A stretch of 32,356 nucleotides of DNA, from the NCBI GenBank assembly GCA_009922495.1, contig RFVQ01000004.1, positions 1 through 32,356 of the forward strand, read 5' to 3'. Each line of letters begins with the position of its first letter. The first letter of the stretch is position 1. Under the pieces are notes generated by a model. That model made no database searches, was not told the DNA's origin, and was given only the letters and a program-made list of their open reading frames with translations. The translations under genes and the position numbers were made by a program. Source of the stretch: Chitinophagia bacterium. GTDB taxonomy: Bacteria; Bacteroidota; Bacteroidia; Chitinophagales; Chitinophagaceae. Below are positions 1 through 9,022 of the stretch, piece after piece.

Positions 1-240
1 AACCTGGGCATGATGGACATTGACGAATTCACTGCCATCATCAATCCGCCAGACAGTTGTATTTTGGCTGTGGGCAAGATCAAAGAGGTGGTTGTCAGAA
101 AAGGCGATGGATTCGGAACTACCCAGATGATGAAGGTTACCCTCAGCTGTGACCATAGGAGTGTAGACGGAGCTGTTGGCGCTTCTTTCCTGCAGACCCT
201 CAAGAAATACATGGAGAATCCTGTAGTCATGCTTGTCTGA
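1..240 (+). CDS. Pyruvate/2-oxoacid dehydrogenase E2 component (dihydrolipoamide acyltransferase), C-terminal fragment truncated by window start
   Basis: Frame 1 reads NLGMMDIDEFTAIINPPDSCILAVGKI...VTLSCDHRSVDGAVGASFLQTLKKYMENP, the typical E2 catalytic C-terminus with the DHRSVDGA motif; stop TGA 238-240. Confidence 0.95.
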   Translation, partial: NLGMMDIDEFTAIINPPDSCILAVGKIKEVVVRKGDGFGTTQMMKVTLSCDHRSVDGAVGASFLQTLKKYMENPVVMLV

Positions 241-599
241 TGATCAGCACGCTTGTCATTGGCGCCTCCTCCAATCCTGAACAATACAGTCACATGGCCA
301 TTGTACGACTGATGGCAGCGGGACATCCTGTAGAAGCCATTGGCAGAACTCCATTTCAGTTGGGTTCAACCCAGGTCACAGATGAAAAAAGAAATTTTCC
401 AGCCATTCATACGGTAACCCTTTACCTAAATAGAGAGCGCCAAAAGGATTATGAGCAGTATATATTAGCGCTAGCACCTCATCGGATCATTTTCAATCCG
501 GGTGCAGAGAATCCGGACTTTTTGCAATTGGCCAGATCCAAGGGCATTGATGCCATTGAAGCCTGCACGCTTGTCATGCTTTCGGCGGGCACGTACTAG
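240..599 (+). CDS. CoA-binding domain protein (YccU-like, small Rossmann)
   Basis: 119 aa; MISTLVIGASSNPEQYSHMAIVRLMAAGHPVEAIGRTP...IIFNPGAENPDF...ACTLVMLSAGTY. Start overlaps the upstream stop by 1 nt. Confidence 0.85.
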   Translation: MISTLVIGASSNPEQYSHMAIVRLMAAGHPVEAIGRTPFQLGSTQVTDEKRNFPAIHTVTLYLNRERQKDYEQYILALAPHRIIFNPGAENPDFLQLARSKGIDAIEACTLVMLSAGTY

Positions 600-682
600 T
601 ACTCAATTTCTGTTAATTAGTAGGCGATTCATACTATTTGGAGAAATACATCGTTCTCAAGGTGTATCATCAACCCTATAGT

Positions 683-1111
683 ATGAAAAGGCTCATCACA
701 TCCATCACACTCACAGCAGTTCTGTCAATCACCGGTTCCAGTGTAAAGGCGCAAAGGCTTTTTGATGCGTTACCCGAAAAAGCCAGCTTCCTGACCCAGG
801 TTGTTGAAAATATTTTTTCCCTTCCTCCAGGTGCAGCCGTTGACCTGAAATTCACCCAAGGATTCAGGGTAACCGGAACTGTCAAATCCAATCAGAAGGT
901 TTACGACAACCTCCAGACCGTTGTCATTGAAAGCACTAACTACAAGAATGCCAAACTCTTCCTTTCCAAAACCATCGGACAGGACAACAGGGTGAAATAT
1001 GTTGGAAGAATGATGGGCAAGGGCTTTGAAGATGGACTGGAAATCAAGACGGACAATGCCGGAAACAATTTCATCAAGAAAATCAATATCAAAGAAATGA
1101 TCGTAGAATAA
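683..1111 (+). CDS. Small secreted hypothetical protein with signal peptide
   Basis: In-frame ATG at 683 gives MKRLITSITLTAVLSITGSSVKAQ, a plausible signal peptide; no family recognised for the rest. Confidence 0.65.
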   Translation: MKRLITSITLTAVLSITGSSVKAQRLFDALPEKASFLTQVVENIFSLPPGAAVDLKFTQGFRVTGTVKSNQKVYDNLQTVVIESTNYKNAKLFLSKTIGQDNRVKYVGRMMGKGFEDGLEIKTDNAGNNFIKKINIKEMIVE

Positions 1112-1181
1112 ACTGAGTCCGTTTTAAATCCAAGACCTACCCTGGGTTCCAATCCTATTCCAAACCTCCAATTACCTTTCT

Positions 1182-2810
1182 ATGAAAAATTTATGCACAA
1201 CCGTGGTGGTAGTCGCGCTGATGGCAGCATTTACAGTGAAAGCTGCCCCCACGCTTAGCAGTTATCCCACAGCAACCGCTACATTGTACATCGACTTTGA
1301 TGGCCATGACGTAAATAGTTCCATGTGGAATTATGGTACCGCTTTTTCCTGTCTGCCTGCTGCCATGACCGATGCCCAAATCACGGAGGCATTCAACAGG
1401 GTAGCAGAAGATTTCAGGCCTTTCAACATCAATGTTACCACCGACCTGGCAAAATTTTTGGCTGCACCCTTTGCGCAACGCATAAGGGTTGTTGTTACCC
1501 CTACCAGTGCCTGGTATGCAGGTGTTGCAGGCATCGCTTATGTCACCTCTTTTACATGGGGTGACGATACACCTGCCTTTGTATTCAGTGATCGCTTGGG
1601 CAATGACGCAAGAAAAGTAGCAGAAGCCATCTCCCATGAAAGCGGACATACATTGGGCCTCTACCACCAATCCGATTGGAGCAGCAGTTGCACATTGGTT
1701 AGTGGTTATAATTCCGGAACAGGAAATGGTGAAATTGCCTGGGGTCCGATCATGGGCAGTGTTGCCAACAGAAATATTACGCAGTGGAACTTTGGTGCGA
1801 CCCCCAACGGTTGCAGCATTTTGCAAGACAACCTTAAGGTCATCACTGCTAACAATGGATTTGGTTACAGACCAGATGACCATGCTGACCTTTATACAAG
1901 CGCCAGCATCATCAACCTGGCCTATGGTGTTTTCACCAAACCCGGCGTAATATCTACTGCTGCTGATCAGGATTATTTCAGATTGGATCTTTCGGACAAT
2001 GGCAAATTGAAGCTGACCGCAAATCCCTACAGTGTAGGCGCCAATAACAGTGGCGCCAATCTCGACATCAAATTGGTTTTACAAGACAGAAAGGGAACAA
2101 TATTGGGCAGCTATGATTACAGCGATTCTCTTCATGCCAAAATTGACACCACGCTGAACGCAGGCACCTACTATCTGATCATTGATGGAACGGGTAATGT
2201 TAATTCCCAAAATGACTATGGCAGCCTGGGTGCCTACACGATTGAAGGCAATTTTACCGCTAATACGGCCACCACTGCTTCCACAGGAACTGGCAATGCA
2301 ACCGGAAGCGGTTCTACCAACACTTCTACAGCCATCATGACTGGAACCAAAACAAATAAAGGAAATCGATTGGTGTTCAATGGCATCAAAACCGGTGAAG
2401 CCATCACTTTGATGTATGCAACCGAAGAAGGTCAATGGGTGGACCTTGCCAAACCAAGTGCTGCACAGAGCAACTATCTTCACCAGACAACTGATAACAA
2501 AACTTACACTTATCAATTGCGGATTGTAGAAAAAGGGGGTTATGTAAAATTCAGCAACCAAGTCAAGATCATGGGCAATACCCCTAACAGCCATTTCAAA
2601 ATAATCAAGCAGGCACAACAGCCCCTGATCATATATGCATCTGCTCCTTACGACTATCAGATCTTTGACAATGCCGGACGCATCATCAGCACAGGCAAAG
2701 CAAATGCCGGTAGCAAGACCTTTGATGTGAGAAACCATCCAACCGGTATTTACAACATCAAACTGATGAATGCAGACGAACTGAAGATTGAAAAATTCAT
2801 GAATAAATAA
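1182..2810 (+). CDS. Secreted zinc metallopeptidase with PPC-like domain and T9SS type A sorting domain
   Basis: Signal peptide; HESGHTLGLYH (HExxHxxGxxH) followed by IMG Met-turn candidate; DQDYFRLDL...GTYYLIIDG PPC-like segment; Thr/Ser/Gly-rich linker; C-terminus YDYQIFDNAGRIISTGKANAGSKTFDVRNHPTGIYNIKLMNADELKIEKFMNK resembles T9SS type A sorting tails. Confidence 0.88.
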   Translation: MKNLCTTVVVVALMAAFTVKAAPTLSSYPTATATLYIDFDGHDVNSSMWNYGTAFSCLPAAMTDAQITEAFNRVAEDFRPFNINVTTDLAKFLAAPFAQRIRVVVTPTSAWYAGVAGIAYVTSFTWGDDTPAFVFSDRLGNDARKVAEAISHESGHTLGLYHQSDWSSSCTLVSGYNSGTGNGEIAWGPIMGSVANRNITQWNFGATPNGCSILQDNLKVITANNGFGYRPDDHADLYTSASIINLAYGVFTKPGVISTAADQDYFRLDLSDNGKLKLTANPYSVGANNSGANLDIKLVLQDRKGTILGSYDYSDSLHAKIDTTLNAGTYYLIIDGTGNVNSQNDYGSLGAYTIEGNFTANTATTASTGTGNATGSGSTNTSTAIMTGTKTNKGNRLVFNGIKTGEAITLMYATEEGQWVDLAKPSAAQSNYLHQTTDNKTYTYQLRIVEKGGYVKFSNQVKIMGNTPNSHFKIIKQAQQPLIIYASAPYDYQIFDNAGRIISTGKANAGSKTFDVRNHPTGIYNIKLMNADELKIEKFMNK

Positions 2811-2839
2811 ATTTACTACAGTCAATATAGGTTGGCATC

Positions 2840-2875
2840 GAAGCCCCTTTTTTCCAAGAGGGGCTTCACCTTTTT
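2840..2875 (+). terminator. Rho-independent terminator after the metallopeptidase gene
   Basis: GAAGCCCC (2840-2847) / GGGGCTTC (2860-2867), 8-bp perfect stem, then ACCTTTTT. Confidence 0.8.
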
Positions 2876-2897
2876 AGGGCATCGCCACATTCCTGCT

Positions 2898-2905
2898 TAT
2901 CTTTG
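2898..2905 (+). promoter_or_regulatory. Candidate -7 element (TATCTTTG) for gltX
   Basis: Exact match to the Bacteroidota -7 consensus TAnnTTTG, 4 nt before ATG 2910; a clear -33 element was not identified. Confidence 0.45.
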
Positions 2906-2909
2906 CGGT

Positions 2910-4448
2910 ATGTCAGCATCCACTGTCAGAGTCCGCTTTGCTCCCAGTCCTACTGGAGGTCTGCACCTTGGAGGGGTCAGAACTGCCCTTTTCAATTATC
3001 TCTTTGCCCAAAAGCACGGAGGTGTTTTCATCTTAAGAATTGAAGACACTGACCAGTCCCGTTTCGTTCCCGGTGCCGAAAAGTACATCCTTGATTGCTT
3101 GGAATGGTGTGGCATCTCCCCCACCGAAGGGCCGCACCAACCCGGTGCATTCGGGCCCTATCGCCAAAGTGAAAGAAAAGAAAGATATGCTCAACATGCG
3201 GAGGCATTGGTGGCAAAAGGACTGGCCTACTATGCTTTTGATACACCAGAGGAGTTGGAGTCGATGCGGACAAACTTAAAGTCAGATCAGAACCCCTCTC
3301 CGCAATACGACCACAAGACCAGGATGCAAATGCGCAATTCGCTCAGCCTCTGTCAAAAAGATGTAAAGCAATTGCTGGATTCCGGCCAGCCCCATGTGGT
3401 TCGGATCAAAATGCCTGCTGCTGAAACGGTTTCCTTCCACGACATGATCCGGGGTGAAGTGAGCTTTCAAACAGACCAGGTGGATGACAAAGTATTGCTG
3501 AAAGCTGATGGGATGCCTACCTACCACCTTGCGGTTGTAGTGGATGACCATGATATGCAAATCACGCATGCCTTTAGAGGAGAAGAATGGCTTCCTTCAG
3601 CACCTGTTCACCTGCTTCTTTGGGAATACCTGGGCTGGAAGGAAAAGATGCCCAAATGGGCCCACCTGCCCCTCATCTTAAAGCCAGACGGACAAGGAAA
3701 ATTGAGCAAGCGAGATGGAGACCGATTGGGATTTCCGGTATTTGCCATGGATTGGACCGATCCCAGAACAGGTGAGGAAACCAAAGGATTCAAGGAAAGA
3801 GGTTTTTTACCGGAAGCATTTGTGAACATGCTGGCAATGCTGGGATGGAATGACGGAACAGGCGAGGAAATATTCGACCTGGAAACCCTCACGGAAAGAT
3901 TTTCCATTGAAAGGGTCCACAAGGGTGGTGCCAAATTCGATTTTGAAAAAGCAAAATGGTTCAACCAGGAATGGATCAAAAGAAGTTCCACTGAAAAGCT
4001 TCTTCCCCTTGTCAGCCAGCAACTACTGGCAAATGGGTTGGAAGCCACTGAAAACAAATTGAACGAAATCATCCCACTGGTCAAAGAGCGTTGCCAATTG
4101 GTCAACGATTTTGTTGCGCAATCTGCCTTCTTTTTCAGGGATCCAGCTTCCATCGATATCAACACCATCCTGCCCAAATGGGATGCAAAAAAAGAACAGT
4201 TTTTTGAACATTGGATGCAAATCATATCCGACCTCGCTGCATTTGACGCAACGCATATAGAAGCCGCTTTCAAGGATACTGCTGCGGCTGCCGAGATCAA
4301 ACCAGGTGAACTCCAACTACCCTTCCGCATCATGCTGGTAGGGGGCAAGTTCGGCCCTCCCGTTTTTGAAATAGCTGCGCATATCGGCAAGGAATCTACC
4401 CAGCGAAGAATACGGCTTTGCCTTGAACTCCTAAAACAACAAGCATAA
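2910..4448 (+). CDS. gltX: Glutamate--tRNA ligase
   Basis: VRVRFAPSPTGGLHLGGVRTALFNYLFA...KLSKRDGD; start moved from 2832 to ATG 2910 because the upstream part overlaps a terminator and promoter element. Confidence 0.96.
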   Translation: MSASTVRVRFAPSPTGGLHLGGVRTALFNYLFAQKHGGVFILRIEDTDQSRFVPGAEKYILDCLEWCGISPTEGPHQPGAFGPYRQSERKERYAQHAEALVAKGLAYYAFDTPEELESMRTNLKSDQNPSPQYDHKTRMQMRNSLSLCQKDVKQLLDSGQPHVVRIKMPAAETVSFHDMIRGEVSFQTDQVDDKVLLKADGMPTYHLAVVVDDHDMQITHAFRGEEWLPSAPVHLLLWEYLGWKEKMPKWAHLPLILKPDGQGKLSKRDGDRLGFPVFAMDWTDPRTGEETKGFKERGFLPEAFVNMLAMLGWNDGTGEEIFDLETLTERFSIERVHKGGAKFDFEKAKWFNQEWIKRSSTEKLLPLVSQQLLANGLEATENKLNEIIPLVKERCQLVNDFVAQSAFFFRDPASIDINTILPKWDAKKEQFFEHWMQIISDLAAFDATHIEAAFKDTAAAAEIKPGELQLPFRIMLVGGKFGPPVFEIAAHIGKESTQRRIRLCLELLKQQA

Positions 4449-4868
4449 ATGGAAGCGTCCTCTCAAAGACCCCTCAGGATTCTCATTGCGAAAGTGGGAC
4501 TGGACGGTCATGACCGGGGAGCCAAAGTTATCGCCACTGCCATGCGCGATGCCGGCATGGAAGTGATCTATACGGGATTGCGCCAGACTCCTGAAATGGT
4601 CGTCAACACAGCCCTGCAGGAAGATGTGGATGCAATTGGCATCAGCATCCTTTCGGGTGCTCATATGACAGTATTTCCAAGGATCATCAACCTGATGAAA
4701 GAGAAGGACCTGAAGGATGTTTTGCTGACCGGGGGAGGTATCATCCCAGAAAAAGAAAGAGAAACACTGGCAGCAATGGGAGTTGGCAAGCTTTTTCCTC
4801 CCGGTACACCCTCAACTGAAATAGCCGATTATATCAGAGAATGGGTTCGTACCCATCGCAACTTTTGA
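4449..4868 (+). CDS. Standalone cobalamin (B12)-binding domain protein, methylmalonyl-CoA mutase small-subunit/C-terminal type
   Basis: 139 aa; intact DGHDRG (DxHxxG), SILSG (SxL) and TGGG motifs of the base-off/His-on B12 fold; no catalytic TIM barrel domain. Confidence 0.9.
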   Translation: MEASSQRPLRILIAKVGLDGHDRGAKVIATAMRDAGMEVIYTGLRQTPEMVVNTALQEDVDAIGISILSGAHMTVFPRIINLMKEKDLKDVLLTGGGIIPEKERETLAAMGVGKLFPPGTPSTEIADYIREWVRTHRNF

Positions 4869-4869
4869 A

Positions 4870-4877
4870 TAAATTTG
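4870..4877 (+). promoter_or_regulatory. Candidate -7 element (TAAATTTG) for fumC
   Basis: Exact TAnnTTTG, 18 nt before ATG 4896. Confidence 0.45.
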
Positions 4878-4895
4878 CACCCACAAAATCAACTC

Positions 4896-6299
4896 ATGGA
4901 ATACAGGATCGAAAAAGACACAATGGGCGAAGTGAAAGTTCCTTCTACAGCCTATTTTGGAGCACAGACACAGCGCAGCATCGACAATTTCAGGATTGCA
5001 CAGGATACCAACAAGATGCCAAAAGAGATCATCAGGGCATTTGCTTACCTAAAAAAAGCTGCCGCCTTGACCAACAAGGATGCAGGTGTGCTTTCTGAAG
5101 AAAAAGCTGCGTTGATCGGACAAGTTTGCGATGAGATCCTGGAAGGCAAGCTGGATGAATACTTTCCATTGGTGGTTTGGCAAACGGGTAGCGGTACACA
5201 AAGCAACATGAATGTCAATGAAGTGGTGGCATACAGGGGACATGTGATCAAGGGTGGATTGTTGGGTGACAAAGAAAAATTCCTGCACCCCAATGATGAT
5301 GTAAACAAATCCCAGTCTTCCAACGATACTTTTCCAACTGCGATGCATATTGCCGCCTACAAGATGTTGGTGGAAGTAACCATACCTGGCATCGAATTGC
5401 TGAGGGATACCCTGAAAGCCAAAAGCCAGGCCTTTATGCATGTTGTAAAAATTGGAAGAACCCATTTTATGGATGCAACTCCCTTAACGGTGGGACAAGA
5501 ATTCAGCGGTTATGTTTCACAACTGGACCATGGACTGAAAGCCATCAAAAACACCCTGCCCCATTTGGCAGAGCTGGCATTGGGTGGAACTGCTGTGGGC
5601 ACAGGAATCAATACGCCTGAAAACTATGCCGAAAATGTCGCCAAACATATTGCCAACCTCACGGGGTTGCCTTTCATCACGGCAGAAAATAAATTCGAAG
5701 CATTGGCTGCACATGATGCCATTGTTGAGGCACATGGTGCGTTGAAAACAGTTGCCGTAAGCCTGATGAAAATTGCCAATGACATCCGCATGCTCTCCTC
5801 CGGACCAAGAAGTGGTATTGGCGAGATCTTCATTCCTGATAACGAGCCAGGATCTTCCATCATGCCCGGCAAAGTGAACCCCACCCAGTGTGAGGCACTG
5901 ACCATGATCGCTGCACAAGTTTTGGGCAACGATGTTGCCATCAATATTGGTGGTGCAACAGGGCATTTTGAGTTGAATGTTTTCAAACCAATGATGATCT
6001 ATAATTTCCTGCACAGTGCACGCCTGATCGGTGAAGGATCTGTCAGCTTCAACAACAAGTGTGCTGTTGGCATCGAACCCTTGTATGACAACATCGACAA
6101 ACACTTGAACAATTCTTTGATGCTGGTAACTGCACTCAATACCAAGATTGGATACTACAAAGCGGCAGAGATCGCGCAAAAAGCACACAAGGAGGGCACT
6201 ACCTTAAAGGAAATGGCTGTAAAGCTGGGATACCTTACCCCTGAAGAATTTGACGCATGGGTCATCCCCGGTGACATGGTGGGAAAATTGAATGGATGA
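4896..6299 (+). CDS. fumC: Class II fumarate hydratase
   Basis: [32 protein letters not shown]...[19 protein letters not shown] signature. Confidence 0.96.
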   Translation: MEYRIEKDTMGEVKVPSTAYFGAQTQRSIDNFRIAQDTNKMPKEIIRAFAYLKKAAALTNKDAGVLSEEKAALIGQVCDEILEGKLDEYFPLVVWQTGSGTQSNMNVNEVVAYRGHVIKGGLLGDKEKFLHPNDDVNKSQSSNDTFPTAMHIAAYKMLVEVTIPGIELLRDTLKAKSQAFMHVVKIGRTHFMDATPLTVGQEFSGYVSQLDHGLKAIKNTLPHLAELALGGTAVGTGINTPENYAENVAKHIANLTGLPFITAENKFEALAAHDAIVEAHGALKTVAVSLMKIANDIRMLSSGPRSGIGEIFIPDNEPGSSIMPGKVNPTQCEALTMIAAQVLGNDVAINIGGATGHFELNVFKPMMIYNFLHSARLIGEGSVSFNNKCAVGIEPLYDNIDKHLNNSLMLVTALNTKIGYYKAAEIAQKAHKEGTTLKEMAVKLGYLTPEEFDAWVIPGDMVGKLNG

Positions 6300-7292
6300 T
6301 CAACCGAGATCAATCTCGGTATTGTCGCCAATATTGAGTGTTCTGGTCTCCCCTTTGATCTCTGTGTCGGAACCAATCAAAGAATCGTTCAATACCACGT
6401 CATATAATTTCGAGAAGGCTCCGATGATGGAGTCCCTCACGATGGAAAATTGAATGATGGTCTTTTCTCCAATGGATACGTTGGGACCAATGATGGCATT
6501 TTTGATTTCACAACCAGGAGCAATGCTAACAGGGGGTATGATGATGGTATTTTCAAACCCTTCTTGATCCATTGCCTGTCCTCCCCATTTCTTGAGCAAA
6601 GTGGCATTGCTTTCCAGCAGCGTTTCTTTTTTGCCGCAATCAAACCAGTTGGATACTTTTTGGGTGGTAAAGGCTGCTCCCTTTGCCACCATGCAGTCCA
6701 GTGCTGGGGTGAGTCCCAATTCCTCTCCTGAGAAAACCACCTCAGTGATACCTGCCTCCAGACACTCAAACAGCAATTGGGTTTCCTTGATCTTGTAAAT
6801 GCCTACCAGTGCATTATTGGTTTTGGGGATCTGTGGTTTCTCGATCAGTCGGTTGACCTTGCCCTCCTCATCTGTTTCTGCAACTCCAAAATCCCTGGGA
6901 TCATCGACCTTCTTGACGCACAAAACAGAACCCTCATGGTTCAGCAACTCATGCACGTTGTACTCACAAATGGTATCACCCAAAACGATCACTACCTCAT
7001 CATCGGCAACATGTTCCTTGCAGAGAAAAACAGCATGCCCTAATCCCCTTCTTTCCTGTTGTTGCACGATGGTAATGTTCAGATCAGGATGATGTTCCCT
7101 TGCATAGTCTGCAATTTTATCGCCAAGGTAACCTACCACTAAAATGAATTCCTGAATACCCGCAGCTGACAATTGATCCAGAATGATGCCCAGGACTGTT
7201 TTACCTGCCAAAGGGATCAGTGCCTTGGGCTGCGTATACGTATGGGGCCTTAGTTTGGTACCTGCACCTGCAACGGGTATGATCGCTTTCAT
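6300..7292 (-). CDS. Sugar-phosphate nucleotidyltransferase (RmlA-like, with left-handed beta-helix C-terminus)
   Basis: MKAIIPVAGAGTKLRPHTYTQPKALIPLAGKTVL; VLGDTICEYN; C-terminal hexapeptide-like repeats. Confidence 0.9.
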   Translation of the reverse strand: MKAIIPVAGAGTKLRPHTYTQPKALIPLAGKTVLGIILDQLSAAGIQEFILVVGYLGDKIADYAREHHPDLNITIVQQQERRGLGHAVFLCKEHVADDEVVIVLGDTICEYNVHELLNHEGSVLCVKKVDDPRDFGVAETDEEGKVNRLIEKPQIPKTNNALVGIYKIKETQLLFECLEAGITEVVFSGEELGLTPALDCMVAKGAAFTTQKVSNWFDCGKKETLLESNATLLKKWGGQAMDQEGFENTIIIPPVSIAPGCEIKNAIIGPNVSIGEKTIIQFSIVRDSIIGAFSKLYDVVLNDSLIGSDTEIKGETRTLNIGDNTEIDLG

Positions 7293-7307
7293 GCAACAGT
7301 TTTATGG

Positions 7308-8519
7308 TTAACGCTGACTGGCGATCAGCAGGTTGAGGTCTGTGTATTTAAGATTGAACCGCTGGCTAAGGTGGAAATTGGTGAGCGATCCCTTGAATAG
7401 ATAAATCCCATTGCGGATGTTGAGTTGGTGCCATACCAGCTTTTCCAATCCGCCTTCATCGCCGATGGTCAGCAGCAGGGGCATCAATACATTGCTGATC
7501 GCTTGGGAGGCAGTTCGACCAAAGCCGGATGGGATGTTGGGCACACCGTAGTGAATGACACCATATTTCTCAACAACCGGTTTCTCATGGGAGGTTACTT
7601 CGGAAGTTTCAAAACATCCACCTCTGTCTATGCTAACATCCACGATTACACTGCCTGGGCGCATCATGGATACCATTTCCTCTGTAACAACGATGGGGGT
7701 TCGGCCACCATGGGAAGTAAGTGCTCCCACAGCAACATCACAGGTTTTCAATTGTTTGGCCAGAATCTTGGGTTCCAGCACCGATGTCCAAAGTCGCACA
7801 CCAATATTGTTCTGCAGTCTTTTCAGTTTGTAGATATTATTGTCGAACACTTTCACACTGGCTCCCATGGCGAGGGCTGTCCTGGCGGCATATTCACCAA
7901 CTATACCTGCTCCAATGATGATCACCTTGGTGGGTGGAATGCCAGCAATCCCTCCCAACAAAACCCCTTTGCCATTGTTTGCACTGCTGAGGTATTGACC
8001 CGCAATGAGCATGACGGCCGAACCTGCGATCTCACTCATGCTTCGAACAATCGGGTTGTGTCCGGATTCATCCTTCAGGTTTTCAAAAGAGAGGGCCGTG
8101 ATTTTTCGGTCCATCATCCTTTCCAGGATATGGGTTTTCATGACCGGCAGGTGAATGGGAGAAATGATGGTTTGCTCTACTGACAACAATGGCAATTCCT
8201 CATCTGAAACAGGTGCAGATTTAACAATCAGGTCTGCCCTGAAAATTTCCTTTTTATCATGCATGATGACTGCACCCGCCTCCGCATAATCCTTATCAGA
8301 AAAATGTGCCCCTTCTCCTGCCTTGTGCTCAACAGCAACGGAATGTCCGTTGGTAACCAAGACGCCAACAGCATCGGGTGTGAGTGCAATCCTGTTTTCC
8401 TGGAAAGCGGTTTCCTTGGGAATGGCAATGGAAAGTGAAGCCGAAGAAGGTTTGACATCTAGCGTCTCTTCCAGCGGCTCATAACTGATTCCGGTACTTA
8501 CATAAGGCTTGATGGGCAT
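7308..8519 (-). CDS. ald: Alanine dehydrogenase (AlaDh/PNT family)
   Basis: IAIPKETAFQENRIALTPDAVGVLVTNGHSVAVEHKAGEGAHFSDKDY...VIIIGAGIVGEYAARTALAMGASVKVFD...VDVSIDRGGCFETS. Confidence 0.9.
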   Translation of the reverse strand: MPIKPYVSTGISYEPLEETLDVKPSSASLSIAIPKETAFQENRIALTPDAVGVLVTNGHSVAVEHKAGEGAHFSDKDYAEAGAVIMHDKKEIFRADLIVKSAPVSDEELPLLSVEQTIISPIHLPVMKTHILERMMDRKITALSFENLKDESGHNPIVRSMSEIAGSAVMLIAGQYLSSANNGKGVLLGGIAGIPPTKVIIIGAGIVGEYAARTALAMGASVKVFDNNIYKLKRLQNNIGVRLWTSVLEPKILAKQLKTCDVAVGALTSHGGRTPIVVTEEMVSMMRPGSVIVDVSIDRGGCFETSEVTSHEKPVVEKYGVIHYGVPNIPSGFGRTASQAISNVLMPLLLTIGDEGGLEKLVWHQLNIRNGIYLFKGSLTNFHLSQRFNLKYTDLNLLIASQR

Positions 8520-8545
8520 GCTTCAAGGATGTGGATACAAGTTAA

Positions 8546-8986
8546 TCAATTTTCGTGTGAGTACACCTGGATCCTTCTTCCTCCGGATGCTGACACCCGT
8601 AGCCTGACCTCTATCCTTCTGCCGTCCAGCAAATCAGGCAATCGTTGCGGCCACTCTACCAAACAAAGATCATTGGACTGAATGATCTCTTCGACACCGG
8701 CATGATAGGCTTCTTCTGCTGAATCCAAGCGGTACAGATCGATGTGAAAAACAGGGAATGTTCTGTTTTCTTTTGAAGCCTGGTACTGGTTGATCAATGA
8801 GTAAGTGGGACTTGCGACCTTGTCCCATACACCAAGGGTGTCACAAATCGCTTTCACCAGCGTTGTTTTACCCGCACCCAGATCTCCTTCAAAAGTGAAC
8901 AAATGATACGAACTGACAAATTCTGCCAATTTATTTGCCACCAAAGGGAGTTCATCCATTCCATATTCCTGATCCAGTACCATCAT
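8546..8986 (-). CDS. tsaE: tRNA threonylcarbamoyladenosine biosynthesis ATPase TsaE
   Basis: FEGDLGAGKTTLVKAICDTLGVWDKVASPTYSLINQY...HIDLYRL...LCLVEWPQRL; start set at ATG 8986 rather than 9619, since the upstream ORF extension runs antisense to the P-type ATPase. Confidence 0.94.
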   Translation of the reverse strand: MMVLDQEYGMDELPLVANKLAEFVSSYHLFTFEGDLGAGKTTLVKAICDTLGVWDKVASPTYSLINQYQASKENRTFPVFHIDLYRLDSAEEAYHAGVEEIIQSNDLCLVEWPQRLPDLLDGRRIEVRLRVSASGGRRIQVYSHEN

Positions 8987-9022
8987 ATTACACGAAGATA
9001 ATTTAATCCATAAATTCGTAGT

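Noticed and set aside
593-602. GTACTAGTAC 10-bp palindrome at the CoA-binding gene stop
   Set aside because: Short, single occurrence, no flanking terminator or repeat structure; likely chance.
1173-1180. TACCTTTC as a -7 element for the metallopeptidase
   Set aside because: Final G mismatched and only 1 nt from ATG, so it cannot position a start site sensibly.
1191-1883. 230-aa minus-strand ORF within the metallopeptidase gene
   Set aside because: Antisense to a clearly coding plus-strand gene; Cys/Gly-rich low-plausibility composition; no recognisable domain.
2832-2909. Extended gltX start from the ORF track
   Set aside because: This stretch contains the upstream gene's terminator hairpin and a TAnnTTTG box; conserved GltX N-terminus starts after ATG 2910.
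3608-4390. 260-aa minus-strand ORF within gltX
   Set aside because: Shadow of the gltX coding frame; Ser/Asn/Pro-rich translation with no family resemblance.
5517-6188. 223-aa minus-strand ORF within fumC, and similar antisense ORFs (5049..5465, 5624..5986)
   Set aside because: Shadow ORFs of fumC codon usage; no domain or promoter support.
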